NCBI RefSeq assembly: GCF_014648435.1
Contig: NZ_BMRC01000024.1
Location: 54,833-118,832 of the forward strand
DNA from: Nonomuraea spiralis
GTDB lineage: Bacteria; Actinomycetota; Actinomycetes; Streptosporangiales; Streptosporangiaceae
Direction of reading: 5' to 3'
DNA length: 64,000 bases
The notes below the pieces were generated by a model. The model was not told where the DNA came from and did not search any database. It saw only the letters and a program-made list of their open reading frames with translations. A program made the translations under genes and the position numbers. Position 1 is the first letter of the stretch; each line of letters starts with the position of its first letter. Below, one piece after another: positions 1 through 8,579 of this stretch.

Positions 1-202
1 CGGGCAGGCCGAGGTCGAGCAGCACGCACTGCGGGCGCAGCCAGGCCAGCGCCCGCCGCGCCTCGTCGACCGAGCGCGCCCACTCCAGCCGTACGGCAAG
101 GCCGCTGTCCTCCAGCAGCTCCTGGACGATCAGCGCATCCTGCGGATCGTCCTCCACGAGCAACACCAACGGCTGCCGGACACCCTCACTCGCATGGGCC
201 AT
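1..202 (-). CDS. Response regulator receiver domain protein (N-terminal fragment)
   Basis: Only the first 67 residues lie in the window; the gene runs off the left edge. They form the front half of a CheY-like receiver domain: the acidic pocket is E17-D18-D19 in LLVEDD and the likely phospho-acceptor is D63 in LLDLGLP. The ATG at 202 has a GAAGGG Shine-Dalgarno about 10 bases upstream. What follows the receiver (DNA-binding, phosphatase or kinase module) cannot be seen. It is transcribed leftward like guaA but a strong terminator separates them, so it probably has its own promoter in the roughly 240 bp upstream, where I see no other gene. Confidence 0.8.
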   Translation of the reverse strand, partial: MAHASEGVRQPLVLLVEDDPQDALIVQELLEDSGLAVRLEWARSVDEARRALAWLRPQCVLLDLGLP

Positions 203-444
203 GTTGGCAATTGCACCCTTCGTCACCGGCACCGAGCTCTAGCGGATCGACGCCTCAGGTGCCCCACTGCCCACTACGGCCAAGAAATGGCCCAAACTAA
301 CGCACTTTTCCCAAGAAACTTTCCGGTATGCGTCCATAGGCTGAGCAATCGTAACGGGCCACGATCCGGCGGGCACGACGAATCGACCTACTTCCACCCT
401 AGCCAATGGTCTGACCTGCATTAACCGCTCTCAGCCGGACATGC

Positions 445-479
445 GAACGGCCCGGGCCGACATCGGTCCCGGGCCGTTC
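445..479 (-). terminator. Rho-independent-type hairpin after guaA
   Basis: A 12-base GC-rich stem (GAACGGCCCGGG with its complement CCCGGGCCGTTC) lies 11 bp past the guaA stop. There is no U-run, as is common in high-GC actinobacteria. Confidence 0.75.
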
Positions 480-489
480 ACATGTGGCG

Positions 490-2037
490 CTACTCCCACT
501 CGATGGTGCCCGGGGGCTTGCTCGTGACGTCGACGACCACCCGGTTGACCTCGCTCACCTCGTTGGTGATGCGGGTGGAGATGCGCGACAGGACGTCGTA
601 GGGCACCCGCGCCCAGTCGGCCGTCATCGCGTCCTCGGACGTCACCGGCCGGAGCACGACCGGGTGACCGTAGGTGCGGCCGTCGCCCTGCACGCCCACC
701 GAGCGGACGTCGGCCAGGAGCACCACCGGGCACTGCCAGATCTGCCGGTCGAGGCCGGCGCGGGACAACTCTTCGCGGGCGATGGCGTCGGCCTCGCGCA
801 GCAGCGCCAGGCGGTCGCGGGTGACCTCGCCGACGATGCGGATGCCGAGCCCCGGACCGGGGAACGGCTGCCGCCAGACCATGGCGGGCGGCAGGCCGAG
901 CTCCTCGCCGGCCCTGCGGACCTCGTCCTTGAACAGCGCGCGCAGCGGCTCGACCAGCTTGAACTGGAGGTCTTCGGGCAGGCCGCCGACGTTGTGGTGG
1001 GACTTGATGTTGGCGGTGCCCGTGCCGCCGCCGGACTCGACGACGTCGGGGTAGAGGGTGCCCTGGACCAGGAAGTCGACCGGGCCGTCGGCCATGATGG
1101 CGCGCTGCTCGTCCTCGAAGACGCGGATGAACTCGCGGCCGATGATCTTCCGCTTCTCCTCCGGGTCGGTGACGCCCTCCAGCGCCTTCAGGAAGCGGTC
1201 GGCGGCGTCGACGACCCGCAGCTTGACGCCCGTCACGGCCACGAAGTCGCGCTCGACCTGCTCGGCCTCGCCCTTGCGCAGCAGGCCGTGGTCGACGAAG
1301 ACGCAGGTCAGCCGGTCGCCGATGGCCCGCTGGACGATCGCGGCGGCCACCGCGGAGTCGACGCCGCCCGACAGCGCGCAGATGGCGCGGCCCTCGCCGA
1401 CCTGGCGGCGCACGGCCTCGACGGAGTCTTCGACGATGTTGAGCATGGTCCAGGAGGGACGGCAGCCGGCCGCGTCGAGGAAGTGCTTGAGCACCGCCTG
1501 ACCGTGCTCGGAGTGGAGCACCTCGGGATGGAACTGCACGCCGTAGAGGCCGCGCTCGGGGTGCTCGAAGGCGGCGACCGGGGTCTCGTTCGTGGAGGCG
1601 GTGACCGCGAAGCCCTCGGGGGCCGCGGCCACGCTGTCGCCGTGGGACATCCACACCGTCTGGGTGGCGGGCAGCCCCTGGAAGATGACGCCCTCGTTGA
1701 GCACTTCGAGCGCCGTGCCGCCGTACTCGGCGATGCCCGTGCGGGCGACCTCGCCGCCGAGCGCCTGGGCCATGGCCTGGAAGCCGTAGCAGATGCCGAA
1801 CGTGGGCACGCCGGTCGAGAACAGGCCGTGAGGCACGGGCGGCGCGCCTTCGGCGTAGACCGAGGACGGGCCGCCGGACAGGATGATCGCCTTGGGCTTC
1901 TTGGCCATCATCTCCTCGACGGACATCGTCGAAGGCACGATCTCGGAGTAGACGTGGCACTCGCGCACCCGCCTGGCGATGAGCTGCGCGTACTGAGCGC
2001 CGAAGTCGACCACCAGCACTGTGTCGAATTCAGACAC
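490..2037 (-). CDS. guaA: GMP synthase (glutamine-hydrolysing)
   Basis: Converts XMP to GMP using ATP and glutamine, the last step of guanine nucleotide synthesis in the cytosol. The 515 residues show both domains: an N-terminal class I glutamine amidotransferase with nucleophile C83 in GICYGFQAM and the His/Glu pair in QFHPEVLHSE, then the ATP pyrophosphatase P-loop SGGVDSAV near residue 225, and the dimerisation domain ending in the family-typical PPGTIEWE. Length is normal. The start is opposite the divergent membrane-protein gene at 2135, leaving about 97 bp for both promoters. guaB and guaB3 lie 26-29 kb away rather than adjacent. Confidence 0.98.
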   Translation of the reverse strand: MSEFDTVLVVDFGAQYAQLIARRVRECHVYSEIVPSTMSVEEMMAKKPKAIILSGGPSSVYAEGAPPVPHGLFSTGVPTFGICYGFQAMAQALGGEVARTGIAEYGGTALEVLNEGVIFQGLPATQTVWMSHGDSVAAAPEGFAVTASTNETPVAAFEHPERGLYGVQFHPEVLHSEHGQAVLKHFLDAAGCRPSWTMLNIVEDSVEAVRRQVGEGRAICALSGGVDSAVAAAIVQRAIGDRLTCVFVDHGLLRKGEAEQVERDFVAVTGVKLRVVDAADRFLKALEGVTDPEEKRKIIGREFIRVFEDEQRAIMADGPVDFLVQGTLYPDVVESGGGTGTANIKSHHNVGGLPEDLQFKLVEPLRALFKDEVRRAGEELGLPPAMVWRQPFPGPGLGIRIVGEVTRDRLALLREADAIAREELSRAGLDRQIWQCPVVLLADVRSVGVQGDGRTYGHPVVLRPVTSEDAMTADWARVPYDVLSRISTRITNEVSEVNRVVVDVTSKPPGTIEWE

Positions 2038-2134
2038 CGTGAGAACCCCCCAAAGGCGAAATGCGGTGCCCTCAGTGTATCGGCCTCGGGTATTACGCCT
2101 GGCCTCACACCGTCACTCGTGCTAACACAGAACG

Positions 2135-3088
2135 GTGGATCTTGTCTGGCCGGCCTCGGCGTGGGCCCTGTGGTTCGCCGCGCTGGCCGCCGCGTTCGGG
2201 TTGACGACTCGCCGGGCCGCCGCGGCCCCGGCGGCCCCTGCTGCCCCGGCGCCGCCCGCCGTCGTCGAGCTCTTACGCGGGCTGCGGGCCGGCGAGCTCT
2301 TCCACGCGACGGTGTTCGAGCTGGCCAGGCGCGAATGGGTGACGATCCGGGGTGATCGGCTTTCGCTCTCGGCGCAAGGCGAGGGGCGGGTGTGGCCGTA
2401 CGAGCAGTGGGTGCTCGACCGGGTGGCCGCCCGGCTGGCGGGGGCGCCGCAGGCACCGGTCGTCGCCCTGATGCCGGACAGCGGCGACCTCGACGCCGAG
2501 TTCGTGCCCCTGGTACGCCAGAGCGCCATCGACCTCGGTCTCGCGCGGCGGCGCTGGCAGAGCATGCTCGTGCCGCTGCTGCTCGCCGCCGCCCTCGTCG
2601 TGCCCTGGTACGTCACCATCTCCCACGCGGGTGTGTCCTGGCCCGGCTGGATCGCCACGGCGGGGGCGTTCGTGGCCGGGGTCGCGCTGCTGCTGGGCGG
2701 GCGCGGGTTCCTGCTGACGCCGCTCGGCCGCGAGGCCGCCGGGCCCGAGCCCGCGCCCGTGGACGCCCGGCAGGAGTGGATCTTCACCGGCGACGGGTGG
2801 CGCGGCGTCCTGGTCGAGCCCGCTCCCCGCGACGCCGGCGCGCCCAAGCGGCAGGAGGTCGAGGGACGGGTGGTCAAACGCTGGATCGTGGCCGGGCACG
2901 GCGACGACCTGTCCTCCTCGCGCACCTGTTACGTGGCCCTGCACGACGGCGTCTCGGAGCGGGCGGCGGCGTACCGGGCCAAGGAGCGGTTCTACCAGGA
3001 CGTGTTGCCGGGCGACCACGTCCGGCTGCTGGTCAATCCCCGGCGCGGGAGCGTGGTGAGCGTGCTGGCCCACGAGCGCCGCTGGTAG
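2135..3088 (+). CDS. Membrane protein of unknown function
   Basis: I do not recognise a named family. The 317 residues start at GTG with a hydrophobic segment (about residues 5-22) followed by RR and an Ala/Pro-rich linker. A soluble region (about 45-140) follows, then two more membrane segments (about 147-167 and 174-192), then a soluble C-terminal domain of about 120 residues. It is divergent from guaA. Its 3' end overlaps the convergent SDR gene by 56 bp, which suggests one of the two termini is extended relative to homologues. No enzymatic motif is visible. Confidence 0.75.
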   Translation: MDLVWPASAWALWFAALAAAFGLTTRRAAAAPAAPAAPAPPAVVELLRGLRAGELFHATVFELARREWVTIRGDRLSLSAQGEGRVWPYEQWVLDRVAARLAGAPQAPVVALMPDSGDLDAEFVPLVRQSAIDLGLARRRWQSMLVPLLLAAALVVPWYVTISHAGVSWPGWIATAGAFVAGVALLLGGRGFLLTPLGREAAGPEPAPVDARQEWIFTGDGWRGVLVEPAPRDAGAPKRQEVEGRVVKRWIVAGHGDDLSSSRTCYVALHDGVSERAAAYRAKERFYQDVLPGDHVRLLVNPRRGSVVSVLAHERRW

Positions 3089-3917
3089 CGCCGGGCAGGT
3101 CGCCGGCCAGCAGGAGCTCGGTCTGCCTGCGCAGGCGGCCGGCGAACTCGGGATGGGTGAGGACGAGGAACCGTTCCTCGTGGATGGCCCGGACGACCAG
3201 GTCGGCGACCTCGGCGGGCTCGACCCCGCGGGCCATGGACGCGTCGACGGCCTCGCGGGCGGCCAGTTCGTCGTCGGTCGGGGTGGCGACCAGGTCGGCC
3301 GGGCGGGAGCGGCCGGAGTCGTTGATCCGCGTCCTGACCGCGCCGGGGCAGAGCGCGGTCACGCGGAGCTTGGAGCCGACGGTGGCGAGGTCCTGGGCGA
3401 GCGACTGCGAGGCGGCCAGGGCGGCGTACTTGGTGATGGCGTAGCCGCCCGCGCGCGGCGCGGCGAACAGCCCGGCCACGGACACGGTGTTGACGATGTG
3501 CCCCTCGGTGTCCTGCGCCATCATGCGCGGCACGAACGCGTGCACGCCGTGCAGCACGCCCCACAGGTTCACGCCGAGCAGCCAGGCGAAGTCCTCGGGG
3601 GTCCGGGTCCACAGGTGGCCGCCCTGGTAGACGCCGGCGTTGTTGCACAGCACGTGCACCGCGCCGAGCTCGCCGAAGCTGCGGTCGGCCAGGTGCCGTA
3701 CGGCCGCCGCGTCGGAGACGTCGGTGACCTGCGTGAGCACCTCGCCCGGCCCGGCGAGCGCCTTCTCGGCCAGCGCGGCCGTCTCGGCCAGGCCGCCGGG
3801 GTCGACGTCGGCCAGCATCAACGACATGCCCTCGGCGGCGAACCGTAAGGCCAGGGCCCTGCCGATGCCACTGGCCGCGCCCGTCACCACCGCGGCCCTG
3901 CCGGACAGTTCACGCAC
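3033..3917 (-). CDS. SDR family NAD(P)-dependent oxidoreductase
   Basis: A classical short-chain dehydrogenase of 294 residues. The cofactor glycine motif TGAASGIG is near residue 13, the NNAG motif near 92, the catalytic Ser is in VNTVSVAG and the catalytic pair is YAITK. The acidic residue after beta-2 (LADVD) suggests NAD(H) preference. The substrate cannot be told. It is the third gene of a leftward run (MFS transporter, DUF885 protein, SDR) with 39 bp to the gene upstream. The last 25 residues are Arg/Pro/Gly-rich and overlap the convergent membrane-protein gene. Confidence 0.9.
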   Translation of the reverse strand: MRELSGRAAVVTGAASGIGRALALRFAAEGMSLMLADVDPGGLAETAALAEKALAGPGEVLTQVTDVSDAAAVRHLADRSFGELGAVHVLCNNAGVYQGGHLWTRTPEDFAWLLGVNLWGVLHGVHAFVPRMMAQDTEGHIVNTVSVAGLFAAPRAGGYAITKYAALAASQSLAQDLATVGSKLRVTALCPGAVRTRINDSGRSRPADLVATPTDDELAAREAVDASMARGVEPAEVADLVVRAIHEERFLVLTHPEFAGRLRRQTELLLAGDLPGATSGARGPARSPRSRAGD

Positions 3918-3956
3918 GGCCTGAACCTCCCTAGCGCTCGCTCGGCACCACCGACG

Positions 3957-5447
3957 CTACAGGATCGCGCCGAGCAAACCCAGGGGCGGCGAGCCGAGGT
4001 CGAACAGCGCCTTGTGGAAACGCTGGACCGAGAAGCCCGCCCCCCACTGCTGGCGTGCCTGCTCACGCAGGTCGAGGATGAGCAGCTTGCCCCAGGTGTA
4101 GCGGCCGTACGTCGGGTCGAAGGAGGCGCGGCGGGCCTCCGACAACGCCGCCGGACCGGCCAGGTGGGTGTCGGACTCGAAGCGCCTGGCGCCCTCCTCG
4201 ACCGTCATCTGCCCGGTGTGCACGCCGATCGCGCAGGCCAGCCGGGTGACCCGGATCAGGGCCTCCACCCAGACGCCGATCTCGAAACGCGGGTCGTCGG
4301 GCGCGTAGCCCTCCTCGACGCACAGTTCCTCGGCGTAGTGCGCCCACCCTTCGACGAACGACATCGACTGCAGCTGCCGCCGTACGTCCGAGGGGGCCCG
4401 GCGCAGCGCGCGGGCGTGCGAGAAGTGCCCCGGAGCGACCTCGTGCACGTTGATCGCGGGCAGCGTGGTGCTGCTGAAGACCTCCAGCCACTCCTCCTGC
4501 TCCCGCTCGTCCCAGGACGGGTCGGGCGGGGTGATGTGGTACCAGGACGGGCCCTCGGGCTCGCCCGGCGAGTTCCACGCCATCATGGCCATGGCCCAGC
4601 GGCGCGACTCCGGCGCCAGCCCGACCAGGCACTCGCCGTCGTGGTAGGGCACGAGGTCCTTCTCGCGGGTGAACGCGATGGCCCGTTCGGTGCCGATCCT
4701 GGCCGCCTCGATCACGCCGTCGGCGTCGGGGTGGTCCTTGACCAGCTCGCGTACGACGTCGAGGGGCCGCCCGTCCCGTCCGAGCTTGGCGCAGGACTCG
4801 GCGAGCAGGTCCATGAGCCGGTCACGTTCGGCGTCGGCGCGCTCGGCCAGCCGGCCCAGGTCGACCGGCAGGCCCTCGGCGGTGCTCATCAGCTTGACCA
4901 GGGCCGGGCCGCCGAGCGCGGCGTCGGGGTCGCCCTCGGCGGCGGCGTGCGCGACGTGGGCCACGAGCCTGCCGTGGGCTTCGAGCGCGGCCTCGTCGGT
5001 GATGCCCGCCGACAGGCCGCGCACCGCGCCCAGCAGGGACGTGGCGACCGGGGCCGGGACCTGGTCGAGCGCGGCGATCGCGGCGTCCACGGCCTGCGGC
5101 CAGAGCGCGAGGTGGGCGGCCTTGGCGGCGGCGCGCTCGGCCTCGGGGCCGTAGTCGCGGTCGTAGCAGGCCAGGTCGAGGTTGGACAGGTGGATCAGCG
5201 GGTTCTTGCGGTGCAGCTCCAGCTCGCCGAGCTGGGTGCGCATGGCCGCCTCGAAGATCTGCAGGTGCTCGGCGTCGTGCGGGTCGTCCGGCGCGTCGCC
5301 CTCGCCGAGGCGGGCCAGACCGGCCCGTACGCCCTCGGGTGACAGGTCCTGGATCTGGCCGTCGTACTCGTGCCTGCCGCCCCCCTCGCGCGCCTCGGAC
5401 ACCATCAAATCGGTGATGGCACGCAATCTGGGGTCAAGTTCCGTCAT
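3957..5447 (-). CDS. DUF885 family protein, putative zinc-dependent peptidase
   Basis: The protein, 496 residues from the preferred ATG (MTELDPRL), belongs to the DUF885 family. The metal-binding signature HEVAPGHFSH lies in the second half, followed by a conserved EGWAHYAEEL segment; the two together are typical of the family, which resembles thermolysin-like metallopeptidases. There is no signal peptide, so it is probably cytosolic. An in-frame start 21 bp upstream falls at the stop region of the preceding MFS gene and seems less likely. Ten bp separate it from the transporter, so transport and hydrolysis of an imported compound may be linked (inference). Confidence 0.85.
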   Translation of the reverse strand: MTELDPRLRAITDLMVSEAREGGGRHEYDGQIQDLSPEGVRAGLARLGEGDAPDDPHDAEHLQIFEAAMRTQLGELELHRKNPLIHLSNLDLACYDRDYGPEAERAAAKAAHLALWPQAVDAAIAALDQVPAPVATSLLGAVRGLSAGITDEAALEAHGRLVAHVAHAAAEGDPDAALGGPALVKLMSTAEGLPVDLGRLAERADAERDRLMDLLAESCAKLGRDGRPLDVVRELVKDHPDADGVIEAARIGTERAIAFTREKDLVPYHDGECLVGLAPESRRWAMAMMAWNSPGEPEGPSWYHITPPDPSWDEREQEEWLEVFSSTTLPAINVHEVAPGHFSHARALRRAPSDVRRQLQSMSFVEGWAHYAEELCVEEGYAPDDPRFEIGVWVEALIRVTRLACAIGVHTGQMTVEEGARRFESDTHLAGPAALSEARRASFDPTYGRYTWGKLLILDLREQARQQWGAGFSVQRFHKALFDLGSPPLGLLGAIL

Positions 5448-5457
5448 GCCGCCGACG

Positions 5458-6699
5458 CTAGCGCACACCCCTGATCTTGAGGACCCCGACGGAGCCGACC
5501 AGCGAGATCACGATGCCCACGACGAACAGCGCCGGGTAGCCGCCCGTCCCCACGACGACGGCGGCGAGGGCGGGCGCCAGGATCTGCGGCCCGGCGTTGG
5601 CGATGTTGATGACGCCCATGTCCTTGCCCGCGTCGCCGGGGTCCGGCAGCACCTTCGTCACCAGGGCCATGTCCACGGCCAGGTAGACGCCGAACGCGAT
5701 GCCGTGCGCGACGTTGTAGACGATCATGCCCTGGAACGTCGGCATCACCAGCGGGATGCCCAGGAACACCGCCGAGGACAACCCGGCGACGAGCGCGAAC
5801 ATCCGGAAGCGGCCGAGGCGGTCGGAGATCGGGCCGATCACGAGCACCGCGAGCAGCGTGGCGGCCTGGCCGATGAGCATCAGCAGGCCCATCGTGGCGA
5901 TCACCTCGCCCTTGGGGATCTTGATGAAGTCCTCAAGGAGGAAGAGGTTGAAGGTGAAGATGACGAGATATCCGAGCATGACGCCGAAGCGGGACACGAA
6001 GGCCCAGGCGAAGTCCGGGCTCTTCAGCGGCCGTACGAACCCGGCCAGGAACGCCCTCAGACTGAACGGCTCGCGCGCCATCCCCACCGAGGACGTGTCC
6101 GGCGTCACGACCACGACCAGCACCGCCGCGACCAGCAGCAACACCATCGCCACGTAGTACGCCCCGCCGGCGGCCAGCTGCGGGAACACGATGAACATGA
6201 TCGACGCCGCGATGGTGGCCAGCGGCGTGCCGAGTCCGAACAGGCCGGAGTAGGTGCCGTACCGGGTCGGCGGGACCCGGTCGGGCAGGATCGCGGTCAT
6301 GGCGGCCTGGTAGCCGTTCATGATGGTCTGCACGCCCGCCCAGCTGATGCCGAGCATGAGCACGCTGCCCGCGTTGGCCTGCGCGAACAGGGCGAGCACG
6401 CCGAGCAGGACGCAGCCGAGTATCCACGGCGAACGGCGGCCGAAGCGCGACCTGGTCCGGTCGGAGATCTGGCCGAAGACGGGGTTGGCGAGGGTGGCCA
6501 TGAGCGGGCCGATCGAGTTGGCCAGGCCCAGCACGGCCACGTCGTTGACACCGGTGATGCGCTGCACGTGCACGGGCAGGACGAACGCGCCCACGCTCAG
6601 CCACAGGAACATGACGGCGACGTTGGCCAGCGGAAGCGTCAGGTAGAGCGGCCCGAGACGCCGGGTGTCCCTGAGCGCGCCGCTCAGAACTTCAGCCAT
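5458..6699 (-). CDS. MFS transporter, probable sugar or glycoside uptake
   Basis: A major facilitator permease of 413 residues with about twelve hydrophobic segments and the loop motif FGQISDRTRSRFGRR between TM2 and TM3, which resembles the cation-coupled sugar group. The ATG at 6699 (MAEVLSG) is chosen because AAAGG precedes it and because the upstream extension crosses the operator palindrome. It heads the run MFS-DUF885-SDR and lies next to a LacI-type regulator whose likely operator (TGATACGTATCA) is 24 bp upstream of the start. Substrate unknown; a carbohydrate is inferred from the LacI partner. Confidence 0.9.
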   Translation of the reverse strand: MAEVLSGALRDTRRLGPLYLTLPLANVAVMFLWLSVGAFVLPVHVQRITGVNDVAVLGLANSIGPLMATLANPVFGQISDRTRSRFGRRSPWILGCVLLGVLALFAQANAGSVLMLGISWAGVQTIMNGYQAAMTAILPDRVPPTRYGTYSGLFGLGTPLATIAASIMFIVFPQLAAGGAYYVAMVLLLVAAVLVVVVTPDTSSVGMAREPFSLRAFLAGFVRPLKSPDFAWAFVSRFGVMLGYLVIFTFNLFLLEDFIKIPKGEVIATMGLLMLIGQAATLLAVLVIGPISDRLGRFRMFALVAGLSSAVFLGIPLVMPTFQGMIVYNVAHGIAFGVYLAVDMALVTKVLPDPGDAGKDMGVINIANAGPQILAPALAAVVVGTGGYPALFVVGIVISLVGSVGVLKIRGVR

Positions 6700-6722
6700 G
6701 GGGGGACCTTTCCGGGCAGTGA

Positions 6723-6734
6723 TGATACGTATCA
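6723..6734. promoter_or_regulatory. LacI-type operator upstream of the MFS gene
   Basis: Perfect 12-bp palindrome TGATACGTATCA. Its central ATACGTAT core recurs in the only other regulatory gap next to the LacI gene (7837-7848), which is the pattern expected for the operator of that repressor. Confidence 0.7.
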
Positions 6735-6816
6735 CCGACGATTGCTCTGGACTGTAGGTCGCACGGGAAGGGCTGACAAGACGCGCGTCCAACTCGTTAC
6801 GCGCCCGGCGGCGGCC

Positions 6817-7815
6817 TCAGGCGCTGGCCCTGATCACCAGCCGGGGCTCGAACCGGGCGACGACCTCGCCGCCCACGGACGGCCGCTCTCCTCGGACGAT
6901 CCCGTCGATCTCGCCCGCCAGGTCGGCCGGGCTCGCGGTGGCGTCGAAGTGCACGCTGGTCAGCCGGGGCCGCATGAGCGTGCAGATCGGCAGGTCGTCG
7001 GCGCCGACGACGGCGACGTCCTCCGGGACCCGCAGACCGGCGTCCTTCAACGCGCTGATCAGCAACATCGCGTACTCGTCGTTGTAGGCGAAGACGCCGT
7101 CGGGCAGGTCGCCCGCGCGGACGATCCGCCCCGCCTCCTCCTCGGAGAAGGCCAGGTCGATGCGCGCGGCCCCGGGAACGACCTCCCGCACCCCCGCCAG
7201 CCGGGCCCGTCCCATGGCGTCGAGGCCCTCCTCCCGGGGCACGACGGCCGCCAGCCGCCGGCTCCCCCGTTCGACCAGGTGGCGGGCGGCCGCGGCGCCG
7301 AGGGCCCGGTGGTCGAACACCACGGCCGGCACCAGGGGCGAGGGCTGGTCGGACAGGCCGATGACGGCCCGGACGCCCGAGGCGTGCAGCAGGTCCACGG
7401 CGGGCCTGGTCAGCCGCGCGGCCTCGACGAGGACGGCCGAGGGCCGCAGGGCGAGCCAGCTCCTTGCCGCGGCCACGCCCTTGAGGGTGCGCTCGCCGTA
7501 CTGGACGAGGGTGTAGCCGCGGGTCCTGAACTCCTCCTCCAGCTCGTCGAACACCTGCTGCGCCAGCCGGCCCACCCTGGCCCGCGAGAGCGGCATGAGC
7601 ACGATGCCGCTGCGGCCCGTACGCAGCGTGCGGGCGGCGGCGTCGGGCACGTAACCCAGCCGGGCGGCGGCGTCGCGGACCCGTCTGCGGGTCTCCTCGC
7701 TCACGCGGGCGTGGGGGTTGTCGGTGAGCACGTACGAGACCGTGGCCTGTGAGACTCCCGCGGCCCTGGCCACGTCGACGCTGGTCGGCGGGCGGTCCCC
7801 CCTTGTCGTGTTCAC
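6817..7815 (-). CDS. LacI family transcriptional regulator
   Basis: A 332-residue repressor of normal length. The N-terminal helix-turn-helix (VARAAGVSQATVSYVL) and hinge helix (AAARTLRTG) precede a periplasmic-binding-protein-like effector domain. The start is GTG. It is divergent from an alpha/beta hydrolase (51 bp between starts) and lies downstream of nothing on its own strand. Palindromes sharing ATACGTAT flank it on both sides, so it probably controls itself, the hydrolase and the MFS-DUF885-SDR run. The effector is likely a sugar or glycoside (family knowledge), identity unknown. Confidence 0.93.
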   Translation of the reverse strand: MNTTRGDRPPTSVDVARAAGVSQATVSYVLTDNPHARVSEETRRRVRDAAARLGYVPDAAARTLRTGRSGIVLMPLSRARVGRLAQQVFDELEEEFRTRGYTLVQYGERTLKGVAAARSWLALRPSAVLVEAARLTRPAVDLLHASGVRAVIGLSDQPSPLVPAVVFDHRALGAAAARHLVERGSRRLAAVVPREEGLDAMGRARLAGVREVVPGAARIDLAFSEEEAGRIVRAGDLPDGVFAYNDEYAMLLISALKDAGLRVPEDVAVVGADDLPICTLMRPRLTSVHFDATASPADLAGEIDGIVRGERPSVGGEVVARFEPRLVIRASA

Positions 7816-7836
7816 GGGGTGGATGGTATCAACTGC

Positions 7837-7848
7837 TTATACGTATAA
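7837..7848. promoter_or_regulatory. LacI-type operator between lacI-like and hydrolase genes
   Basis: Perfect palindrome TTATACGTATAA lying between the divergent starts (7815 and 7866) and just upstream of the hydrolase AGGAG at 7851. It shares the core ATACGTAT with the site at 6723-6734. Confidence 0.7.
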
Positions 7849-7865
7849 TCAGGAGAGGCTGCCGC

Positions 7866-8579
7866 ATGAAGCTGCACACTCGTGAATGGGGTTCGGGCGA
7901 TCGCCTGGCCGTCCTCGTCCACGGCATCATGGCCGACTCGCGATGCTGGTGGCGGGTGGGCCCCGAACTGGCCGCGCGCGGCTACCGGGTCATCGCCGTC
8001 GATCTCCCCGGCCACGGCGAGAGCCCCCGCGCCGACGCCTACCCGCCCGAGCTGTTCGCCTCGTCGCTGGCGGAGTCGGTGCCCGCGCACCCCGAGCTGG
8101 CCATCGGGCACTCGCTCGGCGGCCTCACGCTCGGCCTCGCCGTCGAACGGCTCATGCCCGGACGGGCGATCTACTCCGATCCGGCCTTCCGCCTGCCGAC
8201 GCTGGAGAGCGCCGCCCTGGAGTCGATGGCGGACTTCACCGACGAGACCGGCGAGCTGATCGCCGCCATGCACCCCGGTTTCTCGGCCGAGGAGGTGGCG
8301 GTCGAGGTCGAGATGCTCGCGCGCTGGGACCGCCGGTCGGCGCTGTCGCTCGTCGAGGCGTCGGGCATGGACTTCACGCCCGCGCCCGTCGTGCCGTCGC
8401 TGGTGCAGGTGGCCGACCCGAGTTTCCTGGTGTCGCCGGCGTTCCAGGAGGAACTGCGGGGCAAGGGGTTCGAGGTGCGCGTGGTCACGGGGGCCGAGCA
8501 CACGATCCACCGCCACCTGTTCGAGGACTTCCTGGCGGGGCTGGAGGGCTGGATCAGACCCGCTGCCGCAGCTCGGTGA
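7866..8579 (+). CDS. Alpha/beta hydrolase
   Basis: A 237-residue alpha/beta-hydrolase fold protein. The oxyanion region LVHGIMADS is near the start, a DLPGHGES segment follows, and the nucleophile elbow is GHSLGG (Ser near residue 82). A C-terminal His in AEHTIHRH completes a plausible triad. The ATG at 7866 is chosen over earlier in-frame starts because AGGAG lies 10 bp upstream and upstream starts cross into the divergent regulator. Its 3' end overlaps the convergent PLP-enzyme gene by 26 bp. Probably controlled by the neighbouring LacI protein. Substrate unknown (esterase or lactonase-like). Confidence 0.88.
   Translation: MKLHTREWGSGDRLAVLVHGIMADSRCWWRVGPELAARGYRVIAVDLPGHGESPRADAYPPELFASSLAESVPAHPELAIGHSLGGLTLGLAVERLMPGRAIYSDPAFRLPTLESAALESMADFTDETGELIAAMHPGFSAEEVAVEVEMLARWDRRSALSLVEASGMDFTPAPVVPSLVQVADPSFLVSPAFQEELRGKGFEVRVVTGAEHTIHRHLFEDFLAGLEGWIRPAAAAR

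Noticed and set aside
194..424. 76-codon plus-strand and 60-codon minus-strand frames upstream of the response regulator
   Set aside because: No Shine-Dalgarno and composition unlike the window's genes; the region is better read as a promoter gap.
5182..7752. 856-codon open frame on the plus strand opposite MFS and LacI genes
   Set aside because: High-GC shadow frame: low-complexity Asp/His/Arg/Gly composition, no domain, and the opposite strand carries two clear families.
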